The translations under genes and the position numbers were made by a program. The notes beneath the pieces were generated by a model. That model was given only the letters and a program-made list of their open reading frames with translations. It did no database searches and was not told where the DNA came from. Below, in pieces: positions 11,092 to 22,103 of a stretch of 64,000 nucleotides of DNA; the first letter of the stretch is position 1, and the number at the start of each line of letters is the position of its first letter. This DNA comes from Cyclaneusma minus (Eukaryota; Ascomycota; Leotiomycetes; Marthamycetales; Marthamycetaceae), in the NCBI GenBank assembly GCA_037179335.1, contig JAKZHN010000034.1, positions 248,001 to 312,000 on the forward strand, in the 5' to 3' direction.

Positions 11092-12454
11092 ATGTTTGTT
11101 CAGTCAGTCTTCGCTGCCCTGCTGGCGGCCGGTGCTGTCGCGTGAGTCGTCTTCTACAAGTATCTTCTCGTTTCTCTGCTAACTGTCGCCACAGAAATCC
11201 TCTTGGAAAGCGTGATAACTTCCCAGCCTTCGACTATGGCAACACACCAATTCGAGGCCTGAACATTGGAGGCTGGCTGGTTCTCGAGCCTTGGATTACA
11301 CCCTCTATCTTCGAGAACCTCGATCAATCCAAAAACATAGTCGATGAGTTCACCTTAACCAAGGAATACGGTGTCAATGGCGCTGCCGGTATACTCCAGC
11401 CCCATTGGGACACCTGGTGTACTTTCGCCGACTTCCAGAAGATCCAGCAATCGGGTTTCAACATGATCAGAATACCCATTGGTTACTGGGCATACACTCT
11501 GTATGACGGCGAGACATACACCCAAGGCGCCTCAGCCTACTTGGACAAAGCAGTTGAGTGGGCGCGTCAATTGGGCTTGAAAGTCTGGGTTGATCTTCAC
11601 GGTGCTCCGTACTCACAGAATGGATTCGATAACAGCGGTCAAAAGAAGTCTGCCCCGGGCTGGCAGCAAGGCGACTCGGTGCAGCAAACTCTTGACGTGC
11701 TCAAGATCATCACCGAGAAGTATGCAACGCAGCAAGATGTCGTTATCGGTATCGAACTCCTGAACGAGCCCCTTGGTTCGTCACTGAACTTCGACGTTCT
11801 CAAGGGATTCTACCAAAGTGGTTTCGACCAAGTCCGCCAGACTAGCAACACACCCGTGGTGTTGCAAGATGCCTTCTACCCTGCCAGCACCTGGAACAAC
11901 TTCCTGACTCCCTCTCAGAACAACGCGCAGAATGGTATGTCAAATTCATCCTAAATACTTACCCCTTTCGCAAAGGTCTCGGCTAACACTCCATAGTTCT
12001 GATTGACCACCACGAATACCAAGTCTTCACCGACGAGTTTGTCGCCATGCAGCCTTGGCAGCACCGCCAATACGTCTGCAACAACGCCGGCGAATATGGC
12101 AACGCCGACCACTGGGTCGTCGTCGGCGAATGGACCGGCGCCATGACCGACTGCGCCAAGTACCTCAACGGCTACGGCGTCGGCTCGCGCTACGACGGCA
12201 CCTACCCCGGCTCCACCTACGTCGGATCCTGCGCCGACAAGTCCTTGATTGCCAACTGGGACGATGACATGCGCGGCGACATGCGCGGCTACATCGAAGC
12301 CCAACTGGAGACCTTCGAGCAGCGGGCCAATGGCTGGATCTTCTGGAACTTCAAGACTGAGGCGGCGCAGGAGTGGGATGCGTTTGCGCTCATCGATGCC
12401 GGGATTTTCCCTCAGCCGTTGACGAACAGACAGTTCTCTGCTATCTGCTCGTAG
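11092..12454 (+). CDS. EXG1: Secreted exo-beta-1,3-glucanase (glycoside hydrolase family 5)
   Basis: Three exons, 11092-11141, 11195-11934 and 11997-12454, join in frame to 415 residues. Both introns are GT-AG (53 and 62 bp). The first exon encodes a signal peptide (MFVQSVFAALLAAGAVA), followed by a Lys-Arg Kex2-type site (NPLGKRDNFPAF). Family 5 landmarks follow: RGLNIGGWLVLEPWITPS, GFNMIRIPIGYWA and VWVDLHGAPYSQNGFDNSG. The acid/base Glu is in IELLNEPLG (about E208), and the nucleophile Glu is in VVVGEWTGA (about E308). The enzyme removes glucose from non-reducing ends of beta-1,3-glucan during wall remodelling and glucan use. Length and residues match fungal EXG1 proteins; no lesion is seen. 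Six Cys residues in the mature chain fit disulfide stabilisation of a secreted enzyme. Confidence 0.93.
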
Positions 12455-13892
12455 AGTCGGCAATTCGAACGAACGAACTGTCTGCCATCTTGCCCACAAA
12501 GCGGTGAGATGTGCGCTTAATGACCAACTCCTGCTGTTTTTTGCTTGTTTTCTACAAATTCATAATCTGGTGTCTATGAGGGCTCCACAGGACCAATATT
12601 TGTCAGTTCAATATCTACATAAGCATTCGGAACGATGGGGACTGGAAGGAGACGGAAATGGCACTGGCGAATTGCATGGCGGAGATTGCATGGCGGAGAT
12701 TGCATGGCGGAGAATTCAGAAAGAAAGCTTTATACCCTTTGGAAAGGAGAGAGAAGGAATACGAATTGCAGAGATTGCACAACAGAGCAAGCAAGCAAAG
12801 CACATACGGAGTCTTGGGAGGCTGCTACCTATTTTTCTTCTTCAATCTCTCTCTTCTTTGTTAGCATTGGGGATGGAATGAAATGCATTAAGGTGGTCTG
12901 AGCTAGTATTGCCTAGCATCATGAGGAGGGGTTGAGATTGTAGCTAATAGTTCAAAATCTAAAATATGAGACAAGATTTTGGAGACCGAGTTACTCGGCT
13001 AAGTCATGACACTCGAAGCGCATTCGGAGGTCAAAAGTGCTGATCTGCAATCAATGATTTCTCTCAGCGGACTGGAAATGAAGGGAGCGCTCTTGCTGGT
13101 TGCTATGGACGTTTACGCCTATTCGATCAGAGGCAACCACGAGACCGTGGTAACCTTGAGGCTGCATGCCAATAGCCATCCGGACGAGATCTGGAGTAAC
13201 TCCATGCAGCTGGGTCATATTCAACAGCGTGATGCTGCAGGTTGACGTCTTGTACCACGATGATGACCTCGTCATCACCGCCGACTGTTCCACAGAGCTG
13301 CGACTGCGACGTCTTCTACCGTTGCGAAGCACGCGAAACAACACCATGCTTGAGGCTAGAGTGCCTTAAGTAAGTACTTGTATCAATACTTTGTTCAGCA
13401 GAGGTGACGGTGACTTGCCAATGACTTTGTCTCGCCGCACTAGTACGGAATCATGACACCATACAAAGCTGGTGTTGATAAACTCCAGTTTTGGGAAACT
13501 GACAGTAGTTCGCTTCGTGAGTGGATCCTTGACGGTTATTTGCAAGTCTAGTTGTAAGTTGTTCTCAAGTGTCTTCAGTGCTTCGTGTGAGAATTCCCCG
13601 ACTAGCTCGATAGCTTTGCTGAAACTAGCTGTGTGTGAGGTACCTAGAGATCTAAGAGAGTAGTGGTCTTTTGAGGAATCGAACCAGAGAGTCAGATGGA
13701 TAGGCTATACCAATTGTGTCAAGTGCCTAGCTCAATTCATCTCCTCTATTCATCTCAATGGAAGTCAGCACAAATTTTCTTTTGAATCTTTCATGTTGCC
13801 CTCAGTAGTGTGGTGCACGAGTCCGCCAATTATTCCAACTGCTCTGGACCGACGGATTTCTCAGAAAGGACATACAATTACCTCTCGAGACA
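12455..13892. other. Intergenic; short tandem repeat and a tRNA-like module
   Basis: No gene supported. At 12671-12716 the 15-mer ATTGCATGGCGGAG(A) is repeated three times in tandem. A minus-strand tRNA-like A/B-box module lies at about 13675-13730 and is listed separately. The rest shows only short overlapping frames. Confidence 0.5.
13675..13730 (-). repeat. tRNA-like A-box/B-box module 1
   Basis: On the minus strand an A-box-like string (GACACAATTGGTATAGCC, plus positions about 13703-13722) precedes a B-box-like TGGTTCGATTCC (13675-13686). Order and spacing are those of a tRNA or tRNA-derived SINE promoter, but I cannot fold a full acceptor stem. Best read as a tRNA relic or the head of a short interspersed element. 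Confidence 0.45.
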
Positions 13893-16304
13893 TTACCAAT
13901 TGTTCGCAGACATATGCTGAGTTCTCATCGGTATCCTCACAGCGCCTTTCCCCTCCACCTCAACAACACATTCCCCCCCTTTGAACAAATACCTAATCAC
14001 CAACACCTTCCTCTTCAGCGGCGCGGGGTCCCAAAACCCCGTAATCTGGCTCTTGTGCAACCCCCTAGGAATCACAAGCTGTCCGCCCTCCACCAGCGCT
14101 GCTGTCGCAATCGTAACATCCGCAACTTCCCCCTTTGCCCACCTCACCTCCTCTCCCATCGCCGATTCCTTGACTCCATATTTCGCCTCCAAAATCAGCA
14201 GTCCGCCACGTTCGCTCTCCCCCGCCTGCCGCCGCCCCACCATCTCCCTCATAAGCTCCACCGCAATCCCCGCCTCCGCGCGTCTCTTTTTCACCAACTC
14301 TCACATCTCCCTCCTTTTCCTACTCAGCAACCTCTTTCTCTGTCGCTGCACACTAGGCCTCACAATCAGCCAATCGACGGCAAAATAACTCAGCCAGGGT
14401 ACAGCAACGGCAAGCAAAGCTACATCAGCTTTCGCAGCATCAGGATAGAAGAGGATTGGCAGCGAGAGTTTCTGGCCTAGGCGGCTCCAAGAGAAAATGA
14501 GCGATATGCCAGCACCTTGTGCAACTCGCATGCCGAATTCAAAATGCGAGAAAGTGCCGATGCGGCGGAGGCCGGTGATTTGGTAGGAGAAGTGGCCGGA
14601 GAGAGAAAGAGTGGTGGAGGTTTGGAGACGGATGCCGCGGGGGACGGGGAGGGGTGGGTTGAGGGTTGGTGCGGAAATTGTGGTGCCGGAGGTGGTGAAA
14701 CGAGAACGGTGTTTGGGGGAGCAGGTGGTGAAGAGGTCGCAGTTGTGGGTTAGGGTGAGGCGGGCGCTGAAGGGGTCGGCGAGTGCTGATAGGTACCAGT
14801 GTTTGTAGGGTAGTAGGGTCGTCGTGTCGCTGGGAGCTCCATCGTCGACTTCCTCCAAGGATGTGTTTGAATCTGAATTGGTGGCTGAGCGTGGACTGAC
14901 CCATCCGCATCCGACATTTAAATAGGGGAATGATTTGTCGTCCTCTAGGGGGGTCAGGTTGAGATGGCGCAAACACTCCTTGACGACGTGAGGCCAACGC
15001 AAAGATCCCGTGCCACAATCAATGTGGACAGTTTGGTTGTCCTCGAGTGCTCGAGAGATCCGCAAGTCGATGCCTGCAAGACCTTCTCCAAGGTTGCTGA
15101 AGCGGGTGCGAAGATAACATTGGAAAGGCCTATTTCCTTCGAATATCTGCAGTGATCGGCCCAAACCGACAGATATCGCGCGGTGCGGGAACAGTCTGGT
15201 GTCGAGGTCTACACTGACGCCCTTGAAGAGTTTGGATCTTGTTTCTTCAGGGAATCTGTGAGATATTAGGGCCCCGACTTCGAATTCGCCTACGCCGGCC
15301 TCGAGTTGTGGTTGAGTAAGTACATGAAATTTGTACGGATCCACCGGGTCTGATACATCGCTATGGTATTTGTCGCTAATATAGCCAGATACGCTGCTTC
15401 TGATAGTGAGAGTCGGACCATTTTCACAGGAGCTTTGATCCCAGCTTGTGCTCTGCTCCTCTTCGTTACTCTCCGACTCATCTATTCCTCGAAAAAGCAA
15501 AATTGCATCCCGGAGAGAGCGAGAGATGCCAGAAAGCCCAACACGGAAACTGCTGCCCACATCTAAACCAATCGGCCGAATCCCTCTCGACGCGTGGTGA
15601 CGGGAAACACCTAAATCAGTTACTACTTCGACTTCAAGTTCCCTCCTTTCCTTGCAAAATAACCGCGTAGCATCGAGAATAACAGCGCAGCGTCCCGTAC
15701 TATCCACCAACGCCTGAATAGCCTTCCGTTCCCTTTTCTTCAATATACCCAGAAACCACTTCTTGAATTCTTCCGGAGTCATAGTCTTCACGCCCAGCTG
15801 ACGCTTAGCTTCTCCGCCTCTTCCCATAGCTCCACCGACTCCATACTCATCCCGAACACCATCTGCGCCTTCCAAGTCGTATATGATTCTCTTATGGAGA
15901 TGTATAAGCGTCTCATATGCCATTTGAAGGCGCGTGAAGTTCTCTTCCGCTGCGGATTTCAAATGGTCGGGATGTCGGTCGGGATGGAAAGCTAGAGAGA
16001 GTCGGTGGTGGGCTGAGCGGATTGCTGCTGTAGAGGGAGGAGGGTCGCGGGTGAGGCCGAGCATGGAATAGTAGTCGAGCTCTCGATTTGCTGCTCGCAA
16101 TAGCGCTCGTGCTTCGGCGTCGTCAATGTCGGACGTCTCATCTGCCCTAGTCTCTGCCCCCTCATCATCTAAATGAATCTCCGTGATGCGTGGCTCGAGG
16201 ATCGAGTTGTCATCGCTGACGAGTTCGGTTTCTATACGAGGGGATGGTGGTTGCGACTGCAGCGAAGATCGCGAGCTAGCTCTGTCGGGGCTGCCGTCTG
16301 CCAT
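13893..16304 (-). pseudogene. DNAJC11-like J-domain protein interrupted by an in-frame TGA
   Basis: From ATG at 16304 an intronless frame encodes 667 residues, then meets TGA at 14301-14303, and the same frame continues for about 135 codons to 13893. The N-terminal part has a J domain with the HPD motif (YYSMLGLTRDPPPS, then LAFHPDRHPD and FTRLQMAYETL, about residues 77-150). This is followed by a beta-rich middle and the DUF3395 region of DNAJC11. The frame after the TGA carries the conserved end of that domain: ELVKKRRAEAGIAVELM, LILEAKYG, ALVEGGQLVIP and FWDPAPLKRKVLVIRYLF. DNAJC11 family proteins act at the mitochondrial outer membrane and contact the MICOS cristae complex. The stop replaces what is plausibly an Arg codon (CGA to TGA). 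It could be a real nonsense change, stop readthrough or an assembly error. No intron signals can remove it. Family call is strong; functional state is open. Confidence 0.8.
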
Positions 16305-17101
16305 TTCGAGCTCGGTGTCTCTGTCTTATATTCTCGGGGAGTAGCAACAAGACTTTTCTCAGGCCATAGTGTTTGGAAGATGAGGTATTGGAAGTTGTGC
16401 TGGGCTGCAGTGTGGTGAAAAAGTCCGTGTGCGGCTTGCAATCCCTAACCCCCGGGTGGTTCGAAATATCTCAAATTATGGGAATCCTTCAAGTGATCAG
16501 GTGTACCCCAGAAAATTAGTAATAATACCATCAGAATCATCAGATTGTTCCCACTCAGGTCACATACATACTTTTCTCATGTCACTGGTGGAGTTGTTAT
16601 CGTTGAACCTCTGTCGCAATTCGGGGCCTTGAAATGAGAATTTCTGCTACTTCTAGCAAATACAGATCGTTTGAAAGACTTACATCGCTGTCATCATACA
16701 CGTAACCTGTATGCTTGAGCATTATTGAGGATAGATCATAGCAGTCGAGTGTGCGGTTGGAGGACGCTGCATGTTAAAATCGAAGTTTGTCCTGCTCACG
16801 TGACCTGACTAAGCTCGGAAAATATCCGATTCGCCTGTCAAAAGGCGGTGCTAGCGGCCGTTGCTTCAATGTTGCGGCCGCCATCCCCAACCATCCCTCT
16901 CAATCACCACCTCCGGAGCCTTTATGAGCTCGAAATAGTCCGACAAGCGAGAACTACCCAAGAGTAAGCCAAATTATCCCCTGATGAACTCCAAGGGCCT
17001 CGAGGGTTTCCAATGGCTAATATTCGCCGTCGAGCAGCCTCGTATTCAGAATCGAAGCAAGCCGCCTCACACCTGGAGATCTTGATTGAAGAAAAAAGGG
17101 A
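16305..17101. promoter_or_regulatory. Divergent promoter between the J-protein and Zn2Cys6 genes
   Basis: 797 bp separate the two divergent starts. The palindrome TCACGTGA lies at 16796-16803, about 300 bp upstream of the regulator gene, and GCGGCCG cores occur at about 16851 and 16873. Roles are inferred from motif type only. Confidence 0.4.
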
Positions 17102-19544
17102 ATGGCTTCGGAAAACAGTTACCCTACGCTGGCTTCCGCTTCAAATAATGAAATTCCGGAAGCCAGAGCATCCCAGGCCTGTTTGTCATGCCGGAAGCAA
17201 AAGCGGAAATGCAATAAGGGTTTGCCTGCCTGTGCTTTGTGCGCGCGAATGGGGCGGTAAGTGCTTTTCGATCTCTGTCAACACTTTTCAAGCTATAATT
17301 CGGTGGAAACACGTCATTTTCTGTCTATTTTTGATCACCTGGGATCTCCATGATTGCTTGGATTATTCCTTCATGATTTGGAATATTCCTAGCCATTTGA
17401 AGACTCATTCCTGGTGCTTTGGATTTTCCCAAGAGACGATGATGAAAGACGAGACTTTCTTTCCTCCTCGAGCGACCTTCACCACAATCTCCGAACCTTT
17501 GGAAAGCAGATTGCTAATGACTCCAAGACACTGTGATTACAGCGACGCTTCTCCAACCCCCACCAGCGAGGACTTCCAGGCCTTGAGACAGAGACTCCTA
17601 GATTTGGAAAGCAGACTCCTAGCCAACGGTAACGGCAATAACGTCTCGCAATATCCTACCCCAGCAACGGAACCACCCCTCCCGCCACACAATGAGAACG
17701 GGCCAGTGGGGCCCTCGTTCTCTCAGCCAGAGCCTGTTTTCCAGAACGTCCAGAACGTTCAAAATAGATTTCCTCCTATTGCATTTCTGGATGCCGATAC
17801 CTGCAGATATGGCGGGGTCACGGTTCCCAAGCCATCTTTCAATATTCCTATGGTAAGGGCAGTCTCATTTGGTCGAAGACCGCGTCCGTAATTCCCCTTG
17901 GGGCGCAAATCATCCTGTCATGCGTACCTATACTACACAGACTGTCATGCCATATACCATGGAAGCTGAGTTCGCGAGCGAGTATACCGGATGCTGGAAT
18001 GTTTTCTTACCAACTTCCAGCATGGCGATAGTATAGTCACTACATGGCAGCTTCTTCCGGGAAAAAAAAAGAGCAGCTAACACATACACCAGGAAGTTCT
18101 CGACCTCCTAGGAGATGGCCTATCTGTCCAAGCAATCGTCAATGAATACTTCTCCACTGTTCATACATGGCTCCCCATCCTTTCTAAAAAGAGGATGACT
18201 CAAAACATGATGAACCCCCTGTGGGAAGCGGGACCAGACCTTGCCCTCCTGTTCTTATGCATGAAACTTATCATCACAAAGCCTCCAGACGGCCTTGAAT
18301 GTGGCCAAATTCCTGTATATGGAGCTGCAAAGCGCTTTCTGGCTCTGATGGAGACAAGCGGGATGGTTTCGCTACTAGTGCTTCAAAGTTGGATCTTGGT
18401 CACTCTGTATGAGACGGGTCAGGCGATATATCCAGCGGCATGGATGTCCGCTGGATCATGCATTCGATACGGCATACTACTTGGTCTCAATGGTCGAAAA
18501 GAGGCAACTCCGATGCTGGCTCGGCCGGTATGTCCCTTTCTTTTCATGGGATCTTGTGTCGCTTTCACACTATTACGGTGTTCACTAACACATCTCAGAA
18601 CACTTGGACCGAAGCTGAGGAGAGAAGGAGAACATGGTGGGGCGTTGTCATTATCGACAAGTAAGTCATACGAAAGTAGCCTATTGAGAGATCTTTATGT
18701 ACTGAGGATTGCAAAGTCTATCGTTAATAGGAGTGCGCGGATACGCACCGGCACTAGACTACCCCTGGCCAGAAGACCAGCTCCCATACGACGATATAGC
18801 CTGGGTGCGTCCCCTTCACCTTGGCACAAACATCATCCCCAACTAACCAACCATTCCCAGGACAACGGCGACATGGGCCTCGGTATCATCCCCACCCTAA
18901 ACAACCCACTCACCGACCCCCAAACCCCCTTCGGCCGCCTTTGCCAAGCCAACTCCCTCCTCAGCCGCGTGACCCGCCACCACGCCTCGCACCCTCCAAC
19001 ACCCGACGAAATACCCCGCTTCAACGAAGCCTACGCGCTCTTCAAAGAACTCGAAGACTTCGCCAAACTGCTCGCCCATGAAGCCAACACATCCTCCGAC
19101 TACCTCTCGCACATCGCCCCTCTGGCATTCACCTTCTCCGCACTCTGTAACCTCGCCGATCCCTACGCTTGCCCACCCGGGTCGTGCCACACCGTGGCCG
19201 GCGCAGCCAGCAAAGAGGGCGGCGCCATCCAAGTAATGAGCGTTGCCGGCCTCAAAACGGTCGGCGCCGACGTTGTAGCTTTTGTCGACAAATTGCTAAC
19301 TTGCACACAATCGGACCGTGAGCTTGATCGCGTGAGTCCGTTGGTGTTGAATGCTATGTATACTGCGGCAGCGGAGTTTGCGTGGTTTGCGAGAGAGAGT
19401 GGTGATGAGGGGTTCCAGAGGGGTTTGGATCGGTTGAGAGAAGGATTGAGGAGGTTGGGGGCCAGGTGGAGGGGTGCGGCGGAGTATATACGGATTCTGG
19501 AGGCGCAGGAGTTTCAGTATGCTATTGGTGCTGTGGGGCCGTGA
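17102..19544 (+). CDS. Zn2Cys6 binuclear-cluster transcription factor with fungal-specific TF domain
   Basis: Six exons (17102-17256, 17528-17852, 18093-18527, 18599-18660, 18717-18804, 18861-19544) join in frame to 582 residues. The DNA-binding cluster has six Cys with C-x2-C-x6-C-x6-C-x2-C-x6-C spacing (C27, C30, C37, C44, C47, C54); the sixth Cys comes from exon 2, which supports the 271-bp first intron, itself ending in a good branch point (TGCTAATGAC). The middle contains the usual start of the fungal TF domain (VQAIVNEYFSTVHTWLPILSKKR) and its core (TEAEERRRTWWGVVIID, then DYPWPEDQLPYDDIAW). The protein should be a nuclear regulator; its targets cannot be told from sequence, and the neighbouring genes do not form an obvious cluster. 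Introns 1 and 2 are unusually long (271 and 240 bp). No lesion is visible, though the exon 4/5 junction is the least certain. Confidence 0.85.
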
Positions 19545-20206
19545 AGGGGCGTGGTGAGTGTGGAAAGAGAGGCTCTGTAGATGACGTTTTGTGATGTGGC
19601 TTTCCATGCTAGTAGGTTGAAAGTGGTACATATACTATTTGCCCCAGTTGACTTTCAGATCGAACGGGTGTCATGACCCAATTGGTTAAGTCGTTAGATG
19701 TCTGGGATTGTCCATTAAACCTAATAAACTAACGATTTCTCCAATCCGGATTGCCTTCTAACGGAGGAGCTACCGGGTTCGGTCCTTTTTGTTCGCCTTC
19801 TCTTTTTGCTTTTTTTTTTGCTTTTTTCGGTTTTATTTTAACACGTAATTACTAATCAAGAAACAACAGTATGACTGTATTTCTTTTTATCAGTCAGCGT
19901 CTGGAGGGCGCATTAAATGGCTATTCTGGTCCGGTTGAAAAGTCTACCTACAAGTACCCATCTTAGATTTTGGGGGAAGAGGATTTTCGGTCGTGTATTT
20001 CGAGTTCGACGGTAAAGCTTTTCTGTCCGTCTATAGAGGATATCGGCATAACCAACGGGGAAACCATCTGGCTTATGCTAAGATTCCGATATATCTTTCT
20101 TTGGAACGGAGGAGTGCCACAGCGCTGGGTAGGTAAGGCGATAACGGCGCCGTTGCGTGGAGAATAAAGGTCTCCAGGGCTTATATTCTTCAACAGAACG
20201 TCCATA
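19545..20206. other. Intergenic with a tRNA-like module and a T-rich tail
   Basis: No gene seen. The interval holds tRNA-like module 2, followed directly by a T-rich stretch (about 19787-19850) of the kind that ends Pol III transcripts or SINE copies. Confidence 0.5.
19672..19790 (+). repeat. tRNA-like A-box/B-box module 2
   Basis: An A-box-like string (TGACCCAATTGGTTAAGTCG, about 19674-19693) is followed some 80 bp later by a B-box-like GGGTTCGGTCC (19775-19785) and then a T run. The segment between could be an intron or a variable arm, but no standard cloverleaf is obvious. Confidence 0.45.
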
Positions 20207-21499
20207 CTAACCTCCAGGCGAGAAGTTCAGCGTCCCCTTCACATACCCATCCACATTAGTACTATTCGCAATTCCCTCAAACTCCCTATAAATGACCCCA
20301 TAGTCCTCAATATTTTTCATAATTTCCTCATACGCATCGGTGCCGATAACCGACCTGGCTGGCGGGTTTTCCATCGTTGCGAGCTCATACATAGCTGTAG
20401 CACCTTTCTTGGGATCGCCTGCCTGCGTGCCGTGACATCTGTTCCATTACTTCTTTGGCGATGCCATATGGGTGTAGGCGGGGTGATGGGACGAGGGGAA
20501 GACCATGGAGCGACCTGTCATGTCGGTTCTGGGTAGACCATGTGAGTAGAAGGTTGGAAAGTCCATAGTTTTTGTGGTTCGGGTATATGTGTGAACGAGG
20601 AAAGGGCTAAAGACGGAATTTCACATACCGAAATCCTCCAGGCTCAACGATTTGAAACTTGATGTTCCACTCGGGGTTGACTTCTCCAGGTGAAGGCATG
20701 AGAAAGGAGCGAAGAAGGAGTCGTGGGAAAGAGAGTGGGGGAAAAGGGCCTAACTCACTGCCTGACCGCCTCCGTGAATCCCTCGACCGCCCACTTCGAA
20801 GCAGCATACATACTGAACAAGGGATGAGGACACTGCGCCCCAGTACTCGTCACTGCCACCATCTAGATCAGCCAATGATCCCTCAGATTCCTCAACATCT
20901 TTTCCGTCCCGACACTTTCCAATCTCTCATCGCCATAATCGATTTCATGAAAATGGACATCGAGGGACATAGGATACGTACCTTGTTGAATCAAGCGTCC
21001 GGCAGGTTTCTGCTCTCTCATCGTCTCCATCGCCTTCTTCGTAACCCTCACCAGGCCATAAAAATTCACATCCATCTGATTCTCCATCTGCTCCTCGCTC
21101 AGCTCTTCGAACACGCCTGCTTGGGCATAGCCTGCATTGTTAACCACTATCTCGATTCTGCCGAATTTGCCTAGGGCTTCCTTGAAAGCATCATCGACGT
21201 CTTCTTGCTTTGTGACGTCGAGTTTGAGGGCTAGGAAATTCTGCGAATTGCAGTACACATATCAGCACTACTCAAGTCCAGGCAGTCCTTGAAGGAGAGA
21301 ATAAATTCAGTAACAGTGTTGGGAGCATTAAATATGGAAAAACTGGATGATGTCTTACCGTGGAGTTGGTGTTGGAGAATTTGAGAGTTGAAGGATCGCG
21401 AGCTGTGGCGATGGCGATGTCGCGGCGAGAGAGCACTTCTTGCACGAGGTGGTTGCCGAAGCCGGTAGATGTGCCGGTGATGAGGAAGACGCGAGGCAT
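20207..21499 (-). pseudogene. Short-chain dehydrogenase/reductase, apparently disrupted
   Basis: Exons can be traced at 21359-21499, 20982-21240, 20759-20852, 20639-20683, then a last segment from about 20536 to 20207. The protein begins MPRVFLITGTSTGFGNHL with the cofactor-binding TGxxxGxG motif. It then has NNAG (VVNNAGYAQAG), an active-site S/YxxxK block (SMYAASKWAVEGFTEAV) and WNIKFQIVEPGGFRTDMTGRS, all classical SDR features for an NAD(P)-dependent oxidoreductase. Two problems appear. The exon 3/4 junction does not keep frame with any GT-AG choice I can find. The last segment also has an in-frame TAA at 20447-20449, ahead of a conserved-looking tail (GDPKKGATAMYELA). Either the gene is decaying or the sequence has small errors. 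Family call strong, substrate unknown. Confidence 0.6.
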
Positions 21500-22103
21500 T
21501 GTTGTTACTAGTAGAACTTGAGTAGGATTTCAGAGAAAGGTGTTACTTCTTCACTGGAAGACGGGGTTGCGTTTATACATAGCAAGGCTACGGAGGACGT
21601 GGGACCACATGCTCATATCGGAAAACCCACATGTGATAGGTATGTACGCCCTTGTACGATATACATGAGAACGTCCGGAGATAGTAAATCCTTGAGTACG
21701 ATCGTACTTACCGCCAATGACATTGAAGGAGCTTATCAAGAATAACAGAGTCACTCACGGTTTTGAATGTCTGGCTGTACGAGGACTCGGTGGGTCCGCA
21801 TACTCCAGGATGGATAGTGTTGTAGAGACTGATTTCTGCTATTATAATCATCTCAATCGTCTCATTCTAGTGGTATATCAGCAAGCGAGCCAAACAGAGA
21901 AGAAATATATGTACAAGAACCAGCTCTCAGCCCGCGAGGACACCTCTACCGCTGTCCTGAAATCAGTCTCATCAAAAAAGGTAGACAAGAATCCTTATCC
22001 CAAAGCGCCATCCCAAGACGCCGTCTCATTTGCAATTCCAAACCACTACCCAAAGCTCCCTCGCCCCATCTCAATCTCCAGGCTCTCCCCCCAATCTCTC
22101 AAC
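21500..22103. other. Intergenic, no supported gene
   Basis: Separates the start of the SDR gene from the end of the MARVEL-like gene. Only short frames are seen; the near side of 21500 should contain the SDR promoter. Confidence 0.5.

Noticed and set aside
13893..14297. A separate small minus-strand gene downstream of the J-protein
   Set aside because: It is in the same frame as the upstream coding sequence and carries the end of the same conserved domain, so it is the C-terminal part of the interrupted gene.
17393..17527. Earlier 3' splice sites for exon 2 of the Zn2Cys6 gene
   Set aside because: They would insert about 45 residues between the fifth and sixth zinc-cluster Cys; the 17528 acceptor gives exact C-x6-C spacing and has a branch point at the right distance.
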